64,000 nt of DNA from an uncultured Lachnospiraceae bacterium (GCA_947566705.1 CANOLA010000006.1:1-64000), one strand, 5' to 3'. Shown: positions 1 to 9,715, counted from the stretch's first letter. Numbers and translations: made by a program. Notes: generated by a model not told the origin, from the letters alone.

Positions 1-251
1 CTGACATACCCGCCGTAGAGCCAGAGAACATAACGCTCATACGGAATGTCATTTTCAATCACCGGACGGTGCAGCTTTCCGGGCGGAATTACCAGTACGT
101 CCCCCTTCTTCAGATGATAACTTTCATCCTCTATATAATAGATTACATTTCCGTCCGCAAAAAAATAAATTTCATAAAAATCATGGCTGTGAAATTCAAC
201 CGCATCCGGGTAGTTGTCCCTATTATGGGAAATTTGAAAATTATTTTTCAT
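1..251 (-). CDS. AraC-family regulator, N-terminal cupin part (partial)
   Basis: The reverse strand reads MKNNFQISHNRDNYPDAVEF and onward, with an HxH pair (EFHSHDFYEIYFF) and a VIPPGKLHRP segment. This is the usual sugar-sensing cupin half of AraC-type regulators. The gene runs off the left edge, so the DNA-binding half is not visible. The ATG at 251 is the first in frame, but no strong ribosome binding site precedes it and an upstream TTG is possible. It diverges from the GH2 and transporter genes, so by inference it activates them in response to a sugar. Family call is good; ligand unknown. Confidence 0.75.
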   Translation of the reverse strand, partial: MKNNFQISHNRDNYPDAVEFHSHDFYEIYFFADGNVIYYIEDESYHLKKGDVLVIPPGKLHRPVIENDIPYERYVLWLYGGYV

Positions 252-333
252 ATCTTTACTTATACAGCAATTTTTGAAATAATTCAAGCCATTTTAAACA
301 ACTTTTGATATTTTATTTTCATTTTCCCAGTAA

Positions 334-339
334 TATAAT
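334..339 (+). promoter_or_regulatory. Candidate -10 box for the GH2 operon
   Basis: A perfect TATAAT lies about 20 bases before the GH2 start. No good -35 box is found 16-18 bases upstream (the sequence there is T-rich). A good -10 with a poor -35 is typical of promoters needing an activator, which fits the divergent AraC-type gene. The 252-333 stretch would hold the operator; no clear repeat was recognised in it. Confidence 0.4.
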
Positions 340-357
340 ACTATCTGCAAGGAAAGA

Positions 358-1995
358 ATGATGTTCAGGAAAGGGGTAATCCAAATCTGCATCAGCGCAA
401 AATGGTATGAGGAAAACTATTATGACAAAGAAGGAAATCTTCTGCCGGTTGATTTTTACTTTGATGAATGGGATACCATAAAACTGCCCTGCTGCTGGAA
501 TACCTTTGACAAAACCTTTCTGCTTTACGAGGGAAGCATGATTTTCACACGAACATTCTTTTTTGAAAAGCAGAATGAAAATGAGCGTGTATTCCTGAAA
601 ATCGGCGCAGCAAATTATCTCTGCCGAATTTTTCTGAATAAAAAATATGTGGGAATGCACCGGGGCGGTTCCACTCCGTTTTATTTTGACATAACAGATT
701 TTCTTACACACGATAACCGCATTTTAATCCAGACAGACAGCACCAGACGGAACGAACAGATTCCTCCTGCAGTTACAGACTGGTTTAATTACGGTGGGAT
801 TTACAGGGATATTGAACTGATCCGTGTGCCGGAAAAACACATAAAGGATTTTAAAATTTTTCTGGAACCAGGCAGCGGATTTCAAAAAATCCATGCTGAG
901 GTAACGCTTTCAAAAAAAACAGACGCTACCGCTGTTTTAACCATTGACGAGCTGGGAATCCAGGAAGAAATCATGATAAAAAACGGCAGCGGGGAAATTA
1001 CTTTTACAGCCGCTTTCGAACTCTGGTCGCCGGAACATCCCAGACTCTACCAGGTATCATTATCCTGCGAAAATGATTCCGTATGTGACAAGGTGGGGTT
1101 TAGGGAACTTCGTGTGGAAAATATGGATATTCTGCTAAACGGCAGGCCGGTTTTCCTGAAAGGCATCAGCTGTCATGAGGACAGCAAAACAAACGGAAAG
1201 GCAGTTACCGACGAAGAGCGCATGGAAAATATCCGGCTGGCAAAAGAACTCGGCTGTAATTTTATGCGTGTTGCACACTATCCACATAATGAGCGAATGG
1301 CGCAGCTTGCTGATGAGCTTGGTATTTTACTCTGGGAGGAAATTCCCGTTTACTGGAATGTTCATTTTGATTCAGCGGACACTTACGCCGACGCCAGAAA
1401 CCAGCTGCACGAACTGGTTACGCGGGATTTTAACCGGGCAAGTGTGATTATCTGGTCTGTCGGAAATGAAAATGAGGACACGGACGACAGACTTGCGTTT
1501 ATGAAAAACCTGGCGGATTTTGCCCGTAAAACGGATCCCACAAGAGCGGTATCCGCCGCATGCCTGGTAAACTTTTCCAAAAATGCCATTGAAGACCGGC
1601 TGGAAAAATACCTGGATATCATCGGCGTAAACGAATACTGCGGCTGGTATACTGCAGACCTTAAAATGCTGCCTGCGCTTTTTGAAAACAGCAGACCAGA
1701 AAAGCCTGTTATAATTACGGAATTTGGTGCGGACGCACTGGCAGGAAACAGGGGGACAATTACGGATAAGGGTACGGAAGACTGCCAGGCTTTCGTATAT
1801 GAAAAACAGATTGAAAATATTAGAAAAATAAGCTATATCAAAGGCATGACGCCGTGGATTCTTAAGGATTTCCGCTGTCCGAGAAGAACAGCTGCCACCC
1901 AGAAATACTATAACACCAAAGGGCTTGTTTCCGCAGACGGTGTGCGCAAGCTGGCATTTTATGTGCTGCGTGATTTCTATCATTCCGTGGAGTAA
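358..1995 (+). CDS. Glycoside hydrolase family 2, beta-glucuronidase-like
   Basis: This 545-residue GH2 enzyme has an N-terminal jelly-roll domain (roughly 1-165), an immunoglobulin-like domain (to about 255) and a TIM-barrel. The acid/base is E371 in WSVGNENE and the nucleophile is E455 in ITEFGAD. The NEYCGWY segment and the N519-x-K521 motif (YYNTKGLV) match beta-glucuronidases, where the N-x-K pair reads the substrate carboxylate, so glucuronide hydrolysis is preferred over galactoside hydrolysis. There is no signal peptide, so it acts in the cytoplasm on imported conjugates. An AAGGAAAG ribosome binding site supports the start. It is slightly shorter than E. coli UidA (603 residues). A two-base gap to the transporter indicates one operon. 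Confidence 0.85.
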   Translation: MMFRKGVIQICISAKWYEENYYDKEGNLLPVDFYFDEWDTIKLPCCWNTFDKTFLLYEGSMIFTRTFFFEKQNENERVFLKIGAANYLCRIFLNKKYVGMHRGGSTPFYFDITDFLTHDNRILIQTDSTRRNEQIPPAVTDWFNYGGIYRDIELIRVPEKHIKDFKIFLEPGSGFQKIHAEVTLSKKTDATAVLTIDELGIQEEIMIKNGSGEITFTAAFELWSPEHPRLYQVSLSCENDSVCDKVGFRELRVENMDILLNGRPVFLKGISCHEDSKTNGKAVTDEERMENIRLAKELGCNFMRVAHYPHNERMAQLADELGILLWEEIPVYWNVHFDSADTYADARNQLHELVTRDFNRASVIIWSVGNENEDTDDRLAFMKNLADFARKTDPTRAVSAACLVNFSKNAIEDRLEKYLDIIGVNEYCGWYTADLKMLPALFENSRPEKPVIITEFGADALAGNRGTITDKGTEDCQAFVYEKQIENIRKISYIKGMTPWILKDFRCPRRTAATQKYYNTKGLVSADGVRKLAFYVLRDFYHSVE

Positions 1996-1997
1996 TT

Positions 1998-2834
1998 ATG
2001 AATATTTTTATTTTAATGGCAGGTGTTACGGCATGCTATACCATCACTTCCCTGAGCGATAAATATGCCGCTTCTTCTGCAGAATTTTCAGGCGACGAGT
2101 TCACCTTCCTTATGTGCTCGTCCTTGTCCATTTTTCTGCTTCCGGTTCTGCCTTTTTTACAAATGCACTGCACGTTTTCATGGCAGTCTTTTGCTGCTGT
2201 TTTACTTGTAGCAGTATGTAAAATGCTGGAATTTCAGATGAGCGCGGCTGTTTTAAAACAGCTGTCTGCTTTTGAGCTGAAAGCGTGGATGGGAACGACA
2301 CTTTTTGTATCATATTTTACGGACGTTGTTTACGGTGCAGACCTGCGGATGTCAAAACTGGGCTGCCTTGTTCTGGCTGCGCTTGGACTGGTTTTTATTG
2401 TCAGGTCAGAAAAAGAAAATAAAACCGATTACCGGCAGATTGCACTGCCGCTGATTCTCTATCTGGCTTCCAAATACGGATACGGCATGGTTATTAAAGG
2501 ATTTACACCTTATATTTCATCCACTGCCCAGCTTCTGCCGGCACTGGTTTTAATTAGTCTTGTGCTTCTCGCAAAGGTCTCTCCCCGGAAGATTTACCGG
2601 AAAAATCCCAGGGGAGTATTAACCGTCACACTTGCCAGAATACCAAACGCAGCCGGAATGCTTCTGGAAAATGCCGTTATTTCCATAAGCCTTACCAGTT
2701 ATTCGCTCATCCAGCCAATGATACTTGTCACGCTTTTTGTCATCGGACTGTTACGCAGGGAAAGCCAAACGCGCCTTAATCTTTTCGGGAGTATCCTGTG
2801 TGCTGCAGGCATTGTTTTATTCCAATTCTTTTAA
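1998..2834 (+). CDS. DMT/EamA-like membrane transporter
   Basis: A 278-residue protein, hydrophobic nearly throughout, with about ten membrane segments in the two-fold pattern of drug/metabolite transporters. Its start is two bases after the GH2 stop, and the TGGAG ribosome binding site lies inside the end of that gene, so the two are translationally linked. By context it may move a sugar or glucuronide across the membrane, but the family is functionally broad and no substrate-specific motif is visible. Its last 18 bases overlap the convergent alpha-amylase gene. Confidence 0.65.
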   Translation: MNIFILMAGVTACYTITSLSDKYAASSAEFSGDEFTFLMCSSLSIFLLPVLPFLQMHCTFSWQSFAAVLLVAVCKMLEFQMSAAVLKQLSAFELKAWMGTTLFVSYFTDVVYGADLRMSKLGCLVLAALGLVFIVRSEKENKTDYRQIALPLILYLASKYGYGMVIKGFTPYISSTAQLLPALVLISLVLLAKVSPRKIYRKNPRGVLTVTLARIPNAAGMLLENAVISISLTSYSLIQPMILVTLFVIGLLRRESQTRLNLFGSILCAAGIVLFQFF

Positions 2835-4295
2835 GGAATGTACACCGTCTCCCAGGTATTCCATAACCCACACAGACACCGAGCCGTCGTCCACAAAGAA
2901 TTCGCCCCAGCCATCCTCTCCGATGATGACGGTTTCCTGTCTTTTTCCCATAGCATCCACCATCCGGCAGCCTGCCAGCCTGGTTCCGGCATACATCCGT
3001 TTGCTTCCCCCGGTGCTGTCCGTCATAAGAACCACGGCACCTGAAGCCTTATGCCCTGCATCGCCCTCTCTGGTAAATCCCACCAGCGAAGCATCATCAA
3101 AATACAGATGCTCCTCACCATAGGCGCAGCTCTCCCGGATGTTAAGGAGGGCCGGCAGTTCGGCAACACCAGGAACGCCATCATGTGGAATCCCGTAATA
3201 ATCCCCGTAAAAAACACAGGGGATTCCGACTGCCCGAAGCAGAATCAGCGCATAAGCGTGGGGTTTGAACCATGCCGGAATAAACGAACAGAGTGCTTGT
3301 CCAGGCTGCGTATCATGGTTGTCCACAAACGTCACCGCATGCTCCGGATCCACGCCAGTCAGCGTATCATCATAAAGTGTACGCATGTCGAAATTGCCGT
3401 CCGAGGTGGCAGCCACTAAAAATTTAAAATGCAGCGGCACATCAAAAAGGCTTAAGTTTCGCTCCGTCACATCCAGATAATGTGTCAGCTTCCCGACCTC
3501 CGGCGTCCAGTACTCCCCGACAATAAAGAGCGGCTTTTTGCTGTAAGCACACATATCTTTTATCCATTCCCGGTAAAAATCAAAACCGATGTGCTTAACC
3601 GCGTCCAGCCGCAGCCCATCCATATGTACGGTGTCCAGATACCATTTGCCCCAGTCATGCGTTTCCCTGATTACCTCAGGATGATCGGTATCCAGATCGG
3701 TGCCCATCAGGTAATCATAGCTTCCGTTCTCCGTATCCGTTTCCCGGTTCCAGTTTTTTCCGGCAAAACGGAAAATGCCGCCCCGCTGTGCTCTGTCGTC
3801 CCAGTCTATTCCGCTGAAGTGGGAGGCATTCCACCGGAAATTAGAATATTTTCCTGCCCTTCCCGGAAAATCATACTTTGTCCACGCCCGGATCTGCTGC
3901 TCTCCGATATCGTGATTGCGGTCCGTGCCAAGCTCCTCCCAAACCTTGACATCTTCCGTCCCGTCCGCACCCATGCGGTGATTAATGACAACATCGCAGA
4001 TTACGGCAATCCCGTTCTTCTGTAACTGCTCCACGGCACGCAGATACTCTTCTTTCGTTCCGTACTTTGTCGCAACCGTTCCTTTCTGGTCAAATTCGCC
4101 CAGATCGTACATATCATACACATCATAGCCGACACTGCTGCTCCCTGCCGCCCCTTTATAGGCAGGCGGAAGCCATACCATACTGATTCCGGCTTTTTTT
4201 AGCGCTGCCGCCTGCTCCTCCAGCCGTTTCCAGTGCTGTCCGTCTTCCGGCAGATACCACTCAAAATACTGCATCATTGTCTGATTATCCATCAT
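2817..4295 (-). CDS. amyS: Cytoplasmic alpha-amylase, GH13
   Basis: A 492-residue GH13 enzyme hydrolysing alpha-1,4 bonds in intracellular maltodextrin or glycogen. The four classic GH13 regions are intact: DVVINHRMGAD (101-111), DGLRLDAVKH with nucleophile D231, FIVGEYW with acid/base E261, and FVDNHDT with D328. The start QTMMQYFEWYLP and the absence of a signal peptide match the liquefying, AmyS-type cytoplasmic amylases (subfamily 5). Its ATG overlaps the stop of the small upstream gene by four bases (ATGA), implying translational coupling. The symbol is given by similarity to E. coli AmyA/AmyS-type enzymes. Confidence 0.9.
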   Translation of the reverse strand: MMDNQTMMQYFEWYLPEDGQHWKRLEEQAAALKKAGISMVWLPPAYKGAAGSSSVGYDVYDMYDLGEFDQKGTVATKYGTKEEYLRAVEQLQKNGIAVICDVVINHRMGADGTEDVKVWEELGTDRNHDIGEQQIRAWTKYDFPGRAGKYSNFRWNASHFSGIDWDDRAQRGGIFRFAGKNWNRETDTENGSYDYLMGTDLDTDHPEVIRETHDWGKWYLDTVHMDGLRLDAVKHIGFDFYREWIKDMCAYSKKPLFIVGEYWTPEVGKLTHYLDVTERNLSLFDVPLHFKFLVAATSDGNFDMRTLYDDTLTGVDPEHAVTFVDNHDTQPGQALCSFIPAWFKPHAYALILLRAVGIPCVFYGDYYGIPHDGVPGVAELPALLNIRESCAYGEEHLYFDDASLVGFTREGDAGHKASGAVVLMTDSTGGSKRMYAGTRLAGCRMVDAMGKRQETVIIGEDGWGEFFVDDGSVSVWVMEYLGDGVHSLKELE

Positions 4296-4765
4296 TCATA
4301 CAACTCTTTTCTTATTTCTTCACAAACCCGGGACATTTCCGATATCTCTTCCTCTCCAACCATCTCGCATAAATCATATTTCAGTGGTTCTGCTGCAAAA
4401 TCCATAAGAGCTTTGTTTATCAACTCGTGCTCCTGCTTTGTTGCTGTTATACTTATGACACAATCAAAGTCATCCTCTAACAACTCACTTATATTAACAC
4501 TTCCATTTACTTTACACTCTAATAACAATGCTGCAAGATCTGTGATAAGTGTAATCGCATAGTGGATTTCTGCTTCAAAATCACCTATTGAAACGACAAG
4601 TGGATAGTCTGTGTTCTGGAAAGAGTTTAATTTCCCTATACCTGTTTCTGCAATAATATCCCCTGCTGAAACCACTTTTGTCTGCTTACTTTCCAAATAT
4701 TCCAGAAATGTTAAACCATCATCTGAACCGCATATATAATTGTCCAAATATTTTTCTATGTACAT
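4292..4765 (-). CDS. Small acidic protein of unknown function
   Basis: A 157-residue, strongly acidic protein beginning MYIEKYLDNYICGSDDGLTF. I do not recognise the family. It has no membrane segment, no signal peptide and no obvious catalytic motif; helix-rich stretches with several acidic runs recall bacterial immunity or SMI1-like small proteins, but this is a guess. A GGAGG-like site precedes the ATG. It overlaps the amylase start by ATGA, so the two are co-translated. Its base composition is more AT-rich than the amylase, which may point to a separate origin. Confidence 0.6.
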   Translation of the reverse strand: MYIEKYLDNYICGSDDGLTFLEYLESKQTKVVSAGDIIAETGIGKLNSFQNTDYPLVVSIGDFEAEIHYAITLITDLAALLLECKVNGSVNISELLEDDFDCVISITATKQEHELINKALMDFAAEPLKYDLCEMVGEEEISEMSRVCEEIRKELYE

Positions 4766-4938
4766 CTCATTTTCCTCCTACATACTCGCTGCATTAAAAT
4801 CATATTGTTCTTCACTATGATTTTTAATTTTAATACAATATTTGCTCGTTTCTATTGTTCTATCCATTGTTTCATCCTCTTTTTATTTATTTGATTATAG
4901 CCAATGCCCCCATTAATGTCAATGTACCACAAAACAGC

Positions 4939-4981
4939 AAAAAGGCTCATGGAACAGTAATCTGTAAACCATGCGCCTTTT
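4939..4981 (-). terminator. Intrinsic terminator of the ferritin-like gene
   Basis: Arms AAAAGGC-t-CATGG and CCATG-c-GCCTTTT pair with one mismatch around a loop of about 16 bases. On the minus strand the stem is followed by a T-rich tract (TTTTTGCTGTTTT). It lies downstream of the gene ending at 5065. The rest of the 4766-5064 gap holds an 8-bp inverted repeat (AAAATCAT/ATGATTTT, 4796-4824) just upstream of the small acidic gene, possibly part of its promoter region, and nothing else recognised. Confidence 0.75.
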
Positions 4982-5064
4982 CGCGTTACACTAATTTCAT
5001 ATTCTTCTATAAACTGCCCATCCGGCGGTAAGTTCCATTCTGATTCTTATACAGTCTGAACTAT

Positions 5065-5631
5065 TCAGCATTTACCGTACCCGTTTTTCATCAGTGCCTG
5101 CAGAATCATGATATGGTATTCCTCATCCAGTATTATCCGTTTCAGCACCGCATTCACACAGTCATCCGCTATGGCGTTGATATGGATTCTGTACTGCCGT
5201 ATTGCTGCCTTTTCAGACTCCAGGTCTGCCCGCAGCATCTGCGGGATGCACTCAGGCAGCGTCAGGCAGGACGGGGACCACAGCCCATCCTTTCTTGTTT
5301 CAAAACAGATGTTTCCTCCCAGTAAACAGATAAGTTCCCCCAGCTTCTGCAGATGAATCATTTCTGCCATTGCAATCCCAAGAACCGTCTGCGCCAGCGG
5401 ACAGTGTTCACAGGACATGCGGTTTTCATGATTGATGTACTGTAAAATTGCAGACAGCTCTGACACAGAGCCGCAATAATCAACACTTAATAAATCCGCA
5501 TATTTCTGGTTTTTTCCCCTTACCTGTACCGGCGGATACGGCAGTGCCATCATAATCGGCCTTACCGCTTCCATGCTGCAGTTATTAACCATCAGATTTT
5601 TACTATCCATAAATAACGCTTCCCATTCCAT
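5065..5631 (-). CDS. Ferritin-like di-iron protein
   Basis: This 188-residue protein has the four-helix carboxylate pattern of the ferritin/rubrerythrin superfamily: an E in SELSAILQYINHE, ExxH in AEMIHLQKLGE, an E in LESEKAAIRQYRIHI, and a second ExxH in LDEEYHIMIL. Such proteins bind two irons and serve in iron storage or peroxide handling. No rubredoxin-type CxxC pair is seen, so it is not a classical rubrerythrin. AAGG precedes the first ATG; an alternative start MDSKNLM lies seven residues in. It stands alone between a terminator and the ABC operon. Confidence 0.7.
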   Translation of the reverse strand: MEWEALFMDSKNLMVNNCSMEAVRPIMMALPYPPVQVRGKNQKYADLLSVDYCGSVSELSAILQYINHENRMSCEHCPLAQTVLGIAMAEMIHLQKLGELICLLGGNICFETRKDGLWSPSCLTLPECIPQMLRADLESEKAAIRQYRIHINAIADDCVNAVLKRIILDEEYHIMILQALMKNGYGKC

Positions 5632-5691
5632 TAACCTTATTTATCATATATGTATGAAAAGGGACAGCTGCTTATGTATGCCTTATCATTC

Positions 5692-6321
5692 CTATGTCCG
5701 CCGCCACCCCCGTATCACAAGTGATAATACGCCAAGCAAAATTCCTCCGGCAAAAAGCCAGCCTTTTTCCCATATGCTTCCTCCCCCGCTGTATCCAAAC
5801 AGCCAGAAATGCCCCAGGTATTTTTCCCCGCCGCCCATGGACATGGCGTAATAAAGAAACGGTATCATATAGGCAAGTGCAATATTATCCACAAGGCTGT
5901 AACACAAAAGCCCCGTACCGCCCATCATGACAGCATTGGATACTGCCGCATACAGACATTCCCCGTAACTGAACCTGCAGTCCCCTGTCTTTAATATATA
6001 TAAAAACAGGACAAGCAGCACCAGAAGGCACAAGACGGCTTCCAGCAGGCGGATCAGCCGCACCGTAACAAGCGCCGTCTTTTTGGATGCCAGCAGGTCC
6101 CTGATATTTTTATCCGTATCCGGAAGGAATAAAGGAACCAGAAGAATAACGCCTAAAAACCCCAGATAAAATTCCATGATTTTTGCCACCTGCATCCCGT
6201 CAAGATTTTTCATTCCCATAAGAAGAGGTGCAATCAGTACAAATACAACTGCAACGGCAAAGTGGGCAAAAAGGTGGCGCTTAAAGTTAACTTTTGCGAT
6301 TTCGTAATTTCGTTCCAGCAC
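5692..6321 (-). CDS. ABC-2 type permease, small subunit
   Basis: A 209-residue protein with about six hydrophobic segments and a short charged N-terminus (MLERNYEIAKVNFKRH). It is the last gene of the response regulator / kinase / ABC operon and overlaps the preceding permease by 35 bases. By position it is the second membrane subunit of the exporter. Sequence alone gives no substrate. Permease role is inferred mainly from topology and operon context. Confidence 0.65.
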   Translation of the reverse strand: MLERNYEIAKVNFKRHLFAHFAVAVVFVLIAPLLMGMKNLDGMQVAKIMEFYLGFLGVILLVPLFLPDTDKNIRDLLASKKTALVTVRLIRLLEAVLCLLVLLVLFLYILKTGDCRFSYGECLYAAVSNAVMMGGTGLLCYSLVDNIALAYMIPFLYYAMSMGGGEKYLGHFWLFGYSGGGSIWEKGWLFAGGILLGVLSLVIRGWRRT

Positions 6322-7483
6322 TTACAAATTCCCCCTTCCGTTTTCTGTCATAAACCAGAACTGTCAGAATCATAAGAAGAATGGCAATCCCTGTATAGAC
6401 CAGACGGTTCTTAAACAGCTGCTCCTTCATCTGCCCGTATACTGAAAATTCTCCCACCGTATTAAACCTCGGAATCAGGTTCCAGCCCACGCTCCCGACT
6501 AAATTATCTGTGGACAGAAAAATGCTTGTAAACCACCAGATTCCCTGCACGAAAACAGCAATGGCACTGTCCGTCAGCTCTGTCAGGAAAAATCCCACGG
6601 AAAGACTGATGAGGATGGTCGGAAGCAGCCAGAATCCGGTATATTTTACGCATGCAAAAAGATCATACTGTGCATGGATACTTTTTGCAAAATACACTGC
6701 CTGCAGCATCTGCATTCCTCCCAGCAGCAGAACCGGAACCACTGTCACAATAACGGCTGCCAGAAAGCGGACAAATACCAGGGTTTTTGAACCGGTTTTT
6801 GCCATATAAATCACCTGCTGCGCACATGCCTTCCTGTCCCTTAATGACCTGGTTACTGCCAGAAAAACGGGCAGGACTGCAAGCAGAATTCCCATGTAAT
6901 CACAAAACAGTCTTGCATATGCATTTGTCACCTTATCATCCTTTATCAGGCTTTCATATTCTGCCAGTGCCTGTTCATATGTTCCGGGAATTTCTGTATA
7001 TTCCAGTTTTTCTTTGCTGTACTGGCTTCCTGCGCCCAGCATACCGCAGAGCTTTTCCATTTCCGAAGAGAATTCCTCAAAGGAAAGCCCTTTTTTTACT
7101 TCCAGCTTTATCTCATCAGCTTCCCCGTTACAGTATGCTTCCAGCTCCTTTTCACCCAGGTTTGTCATGTGAAGCAGTATTTCCTTTACCTCATTCTGCT
7201 CCTTGTCATTTAACCGCACTGCTTTATAAAAACCAACCGGATAAGTGGTATATTCCTCCGTCACATATTCCTGAAGCAGCCGCTGCAGTTTATTCTGCAT
7301 AATCAGCTCTTTGTCCGTTGTCCGGACAAATCCGTAATCCTCATATCCCGGTACCGGCTTTTCCACCGTCTCAAAATCACCCATCTGGGAAACATAAAAA
7401 AGGATAATGGCTGCCAGATAGATAAAATAAGTAACACTCCGCAGATAGCAGGAACACTCTTTTTTTAACAATGCTAAAAACAT
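6287..7483 (-). CDS. ABC-2 type permease, large subunit
   Basis: A 398-residue membrane protein: one N-terminal membrane segment, a roughly 150-residue extracytoplasmic region rich in E and K, then five or six membrane segments. This layout (MFLALLKKECSCYLRS start, large loop after helix 1) is common in ABC-2 exporters tied to peptide-antibiotic sensing. It overlaps the ATPase gene by 10 bases and the small permease by 35, so the three are translationally coupled. Confidence 0.75.
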   Translation of the reverse strand: MFLALLKKECSCYLRSVTYFIYLAAIILFYVSQMGDFETVEKPVPGYEDYGFVRTTDKELIMQNKLQRLLQEYVTEEYTTYPVGFYKAVRLNDKEQNEVKEILLHMTNLGEKELEAYCNGEADEIKLEVKKGLSFEEFSSEMEKLCGMLGAGSQYSKEKLEYTEIPGTYEQALAEYESLIKDDKVTNAYARLFCDYMGILLAVLPVFLAVTRSLRDRKACAQQVIYMAKTGSKTLVFVRFLAAVIVTVVPVLLLGGMQMLQAVYFAKSIHAQYDLFACVKYTGFWLLPTILISLSVGFFLTELTDSAIAVFVQGIWWFTSIFLSTDNLVGSVGWNLIPRFNTVGEFSVYGQMKEQLFKNRLVYTGIAILLMILTVLVYDRKRKGEFVSAGTKLRNRKS

Positions 7484-8370
7484 GACGCGTCACCTCTCTT
7501 CTGGTACATCAGATACATATAAGCATCCTCCACGCTGACTTCACACGGTGCGGCTCCTTCAAACAGTTTCTGCGTTTCTTCCCGCAGTAAAAAACGAACG
7601 GTTACATGGTTTCCCTGTGTCAGCATTCCGGTCACCAGATACTCATGTTTCACCTTTTCCAGTTCCATCCGGGAGATATCCGCGGTATATACATTTCCGT
7701 CTGCAAAGGACAACAGCTCTGCCACTGTTCCTTTATAAATAATTTCCCCTGCATCCATAATTGCAATATTTTCACAGGTCGCTTCAATATCCCCCACAAT
7801 ATGGGTGGATAATATCACAATTCTCTCCTCCGCCGTCTCGCATAACAGGTTACGGAACCTGACACGCTCCTCCGGGTCCAGCCCTGCCGTCGGCTCATCT
7901 ACAATCAGCACCTTCGGGTCATGCAGAATTGCCTGCGCAATCCCAAGCCTCCTTCTCATCCCGCCGGACATTGCCTTAACCTTTGTGCGGTAATTATTCT
8001 GTAAATTCACCCGCTCCAGCAGTACCGGAATCCGCTCCTTTCTTTCAGCTTTCGTTAAACCGGATAACACCCCAAGATAATCCATTGCCTCATATGCCCC
8101 CATATTTCCGTACATGGAAAAATCCTGCGGAAGATACCCGGTCATTTCCCTGACTTTTGCCGTATTTTTCACCGGCGTGCCGCAGACAGAAATTTCCCCG
8201 CTGTCTGCCTGAAGCAGAGTCGCAAGCACTTTCATCAGTGTCGTTTTTCCAGCCCCGTTTCTTCCCAGCAGTCCGAACATTCCCTGCGGTATCCTTAAGC
8301 TGATATCCTTTAATGCATGTTTTGGTCCGTATGACTTGTTTACGTCCTTAAGACATATTTCCATTCCCAT
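7474..8370 (-). CDS. ABC transporter ATP-binding protein
   Basis: This 298-residue ATPase has Walker A GLLGRNGAGKTTLMK, signature SGGMRRRLGIAQA, Walker B VLIVDEPTAGLD and the switch histidine in ILSTHIV. It drives the two downstream permeases. A strong AGGAGG site precedes the start. The 109-base gap from the kinase gene contains two small hairpins (CAGGCA/TGCCTG near 8417-8434, and CCGC/GCGG near 8391-8406), perhaps a processing or attenuation element. Similar regulator-kinase-ABC operons confer self-resistance or resistance to cationic peptides; that role is inference. Confidence 0.88.
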   Translation of the reverse strand: MGMEICLKDVNKSYGPKHALKDISLRIPQGMFGLLGRNGAGKTTLMKVLATLLQADSGEISVCGTPVKNTAKVREMTGYLPQDFSMYGNMGAYEAMDYLGVLSGLTKAERKERIPVLLERVNLQNNYRTKVKAMSGGMRRRLGIAQAILHDPKVLIVDEPTAGLDPEERVRFRNLLCETAEERIVILSTHIVGDIEATCENIAIMDAGEIIYKGTVAELLSFADGNVYTADISRMELEKVKHEYLVTGMLTQGNHVTVRFLLREETQKLFEGAAPCEVSVEDAYMYLMYQKRGDASCF

Positions 8371-8479
8371 TTTTCCTCCTTTTTGGTATCACCGCTTCGC
8401 TCTGCGGCATGATTCAGGCATATCTTTGCCTGCAAAAAAGAATACCAGTAAATTCTCTATAAATTCCCTACAAAAAAAT

Positions 8480-9715
8480 TTATCCCACAAAAAATTCTGC
8501 ACAGACAATCGCCCCATGCTCCACACTGTTTGAAAACCCAAGGCTTCCCCCATGTTTTTTGCAAAGAATTTTGCATATGGTAAGTCCCAGCCCAAAATGC
8601 ATATCCTGCCCCGCTTCTTCATATGTTTTATCCGAATAATAAGGACTGTCCGCCTTGTAAAGTTCTTCCTTTGTCATGCCCCTTCCGTCATCTTTTACAT
8701 ATAAAAAGAGCCTGTCTTCTTCCTTAACTGCCAGAATCTCAACATTTTCCTTCCCATACCGGAGGGCATTGGATAAAAGATTTCCCAGCACCTCCAGTAT
8801 GATATTTTCGTCACAGTAAATTTCCTCCCCGTCAGACTGCATGGAAACAGTTATTTTCGGTGTATCCTCCCCCTCCATGCCCCTTGCAAAATCCGTAATT
8901 TTCTTTTTTAAATCCTTTGTCTTATATTTCTTTTTTTTCACCTCCAGAACTTCAAAGCTGTCCACCTTTTTCATGGTTTCGGAAAAATTTTTAAGTCTTG
9001 CGGCCTGCTCCTTAATGGAGGAAAGCCCCTCTACCAGCTTTTTTTCACTTATCTGCCCTGCCGGGTAGTATTCCATCAGCATATCCGCATAGCCGGAAAT
9101 AACGGTTAAAGGCGTCCGTAAATCATGGGCAAACGCCGCATTGATTTTTCTCTGCTCCTCCATCAGTTCCCACATATTCCTCTGGTTATCCACCACGGCT
9201 TTCCTCATAATATCCATGGCTCCACAGATTTCCCCCATTTCATCCGCACTGCCGTAAAAGCAGGAAAAACTTAAATCATTCCGTTTTACTGCCTCCGTTT
9301 CCAGCGTAAGCAGTAAAAGCGGCTCTTTCAGCCTGTTTTTATAATAGAAAAAAGAAACCAGAAAAACCGTAACTACAGAATATACCGGAATGCACAGCAT
9401 CTGCACAAGGGAGAGCATGTAAAAGAAAAATGCATCCGTTTTCCCCAGTCTGATAATTCCGGCTGCCTCCTCATATCCCATAGCGCTGGCTTTGTATGAC
9501 ACAAAACACCCGTCGCCTGTATACCGGTAATCCTCCCCTATGCCATTGACACGCTGAATCAGGTTCTTCCAGTCATGGCAGAAATTAATTGTAATAACAG
9601 CCGCCAGTGCTGCCAGAATAATTGCACACAGAAGATATACCACCATCGCTTTTTTCAGCGAAAAGTTTTTCATTTTTATTTTCCACTTTTGATAAAGTTC
9701 TTCTATCCAATCCAT
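8480..9715 (-). CDS. Two-component sensor histidine kinase
   Basis: This 411-residue kinase has two membrane segments (about 21-45 and 130-150) bracketing an extracellular sensor of about 85 residues, then a HAMP-like linker. The H-box is AFAHDLRTPLTVISGY, with H197 phosphorylated. The ATPase domain has an N-box NLLSNALRYG, the G1 box DDGRGM and a GLGL motif. It overlaps the response regulator by 13 bases. The pair should sense an envelope signal and control the adjacent exporter. Confidence 0.88.
   Translation of the reverse strand: MDWIEELYQKWKIKMKNFSLKKAMVVYLLCAIILAALAAVITINFCHDWKNLIQRVNGIGEDYRYTGDGCFVSYKASAMGYEEAAGIIRLGKTDAFFFYMLSLVQMLCIPVYSVVTVFLVSFFYYKNRLKEPLLLLTLETEAVKRNDLSFSCFYGSADEMGEICGAMDIMRKAVVDNQRNMWELMEEQRKINAAFAHDLRTPLTVISGYADMLMEYYPAGQISEKKLVEGLSSIKEQAARLKNFSETMKKVDSFEVLEVKKKKYKTKDLKKKITDFARGMEGEDTPKITVSMQSDGEEIYCDENIILEVLGNLLSNALRYGKENVEILAVKEEDRLFLYVKDDGRGMTKEELYKADSPYYSDKTYEEAGQDMHFGLGLTICKILCKKHGGSLGFSNSVEHGAIVCAEFFVG

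Noticed and set aside
1372..1983. 203-residue minus-strand frame
   Set aside because: It lies wholly inside the GH2 gene on the other strand and has no family motif.
3480..4025. 181-residue plus-strand frame inside the amylase gene
   Set aside because: Antisense frame with no recognisable motif; the amylase frame carries all conserved residues.
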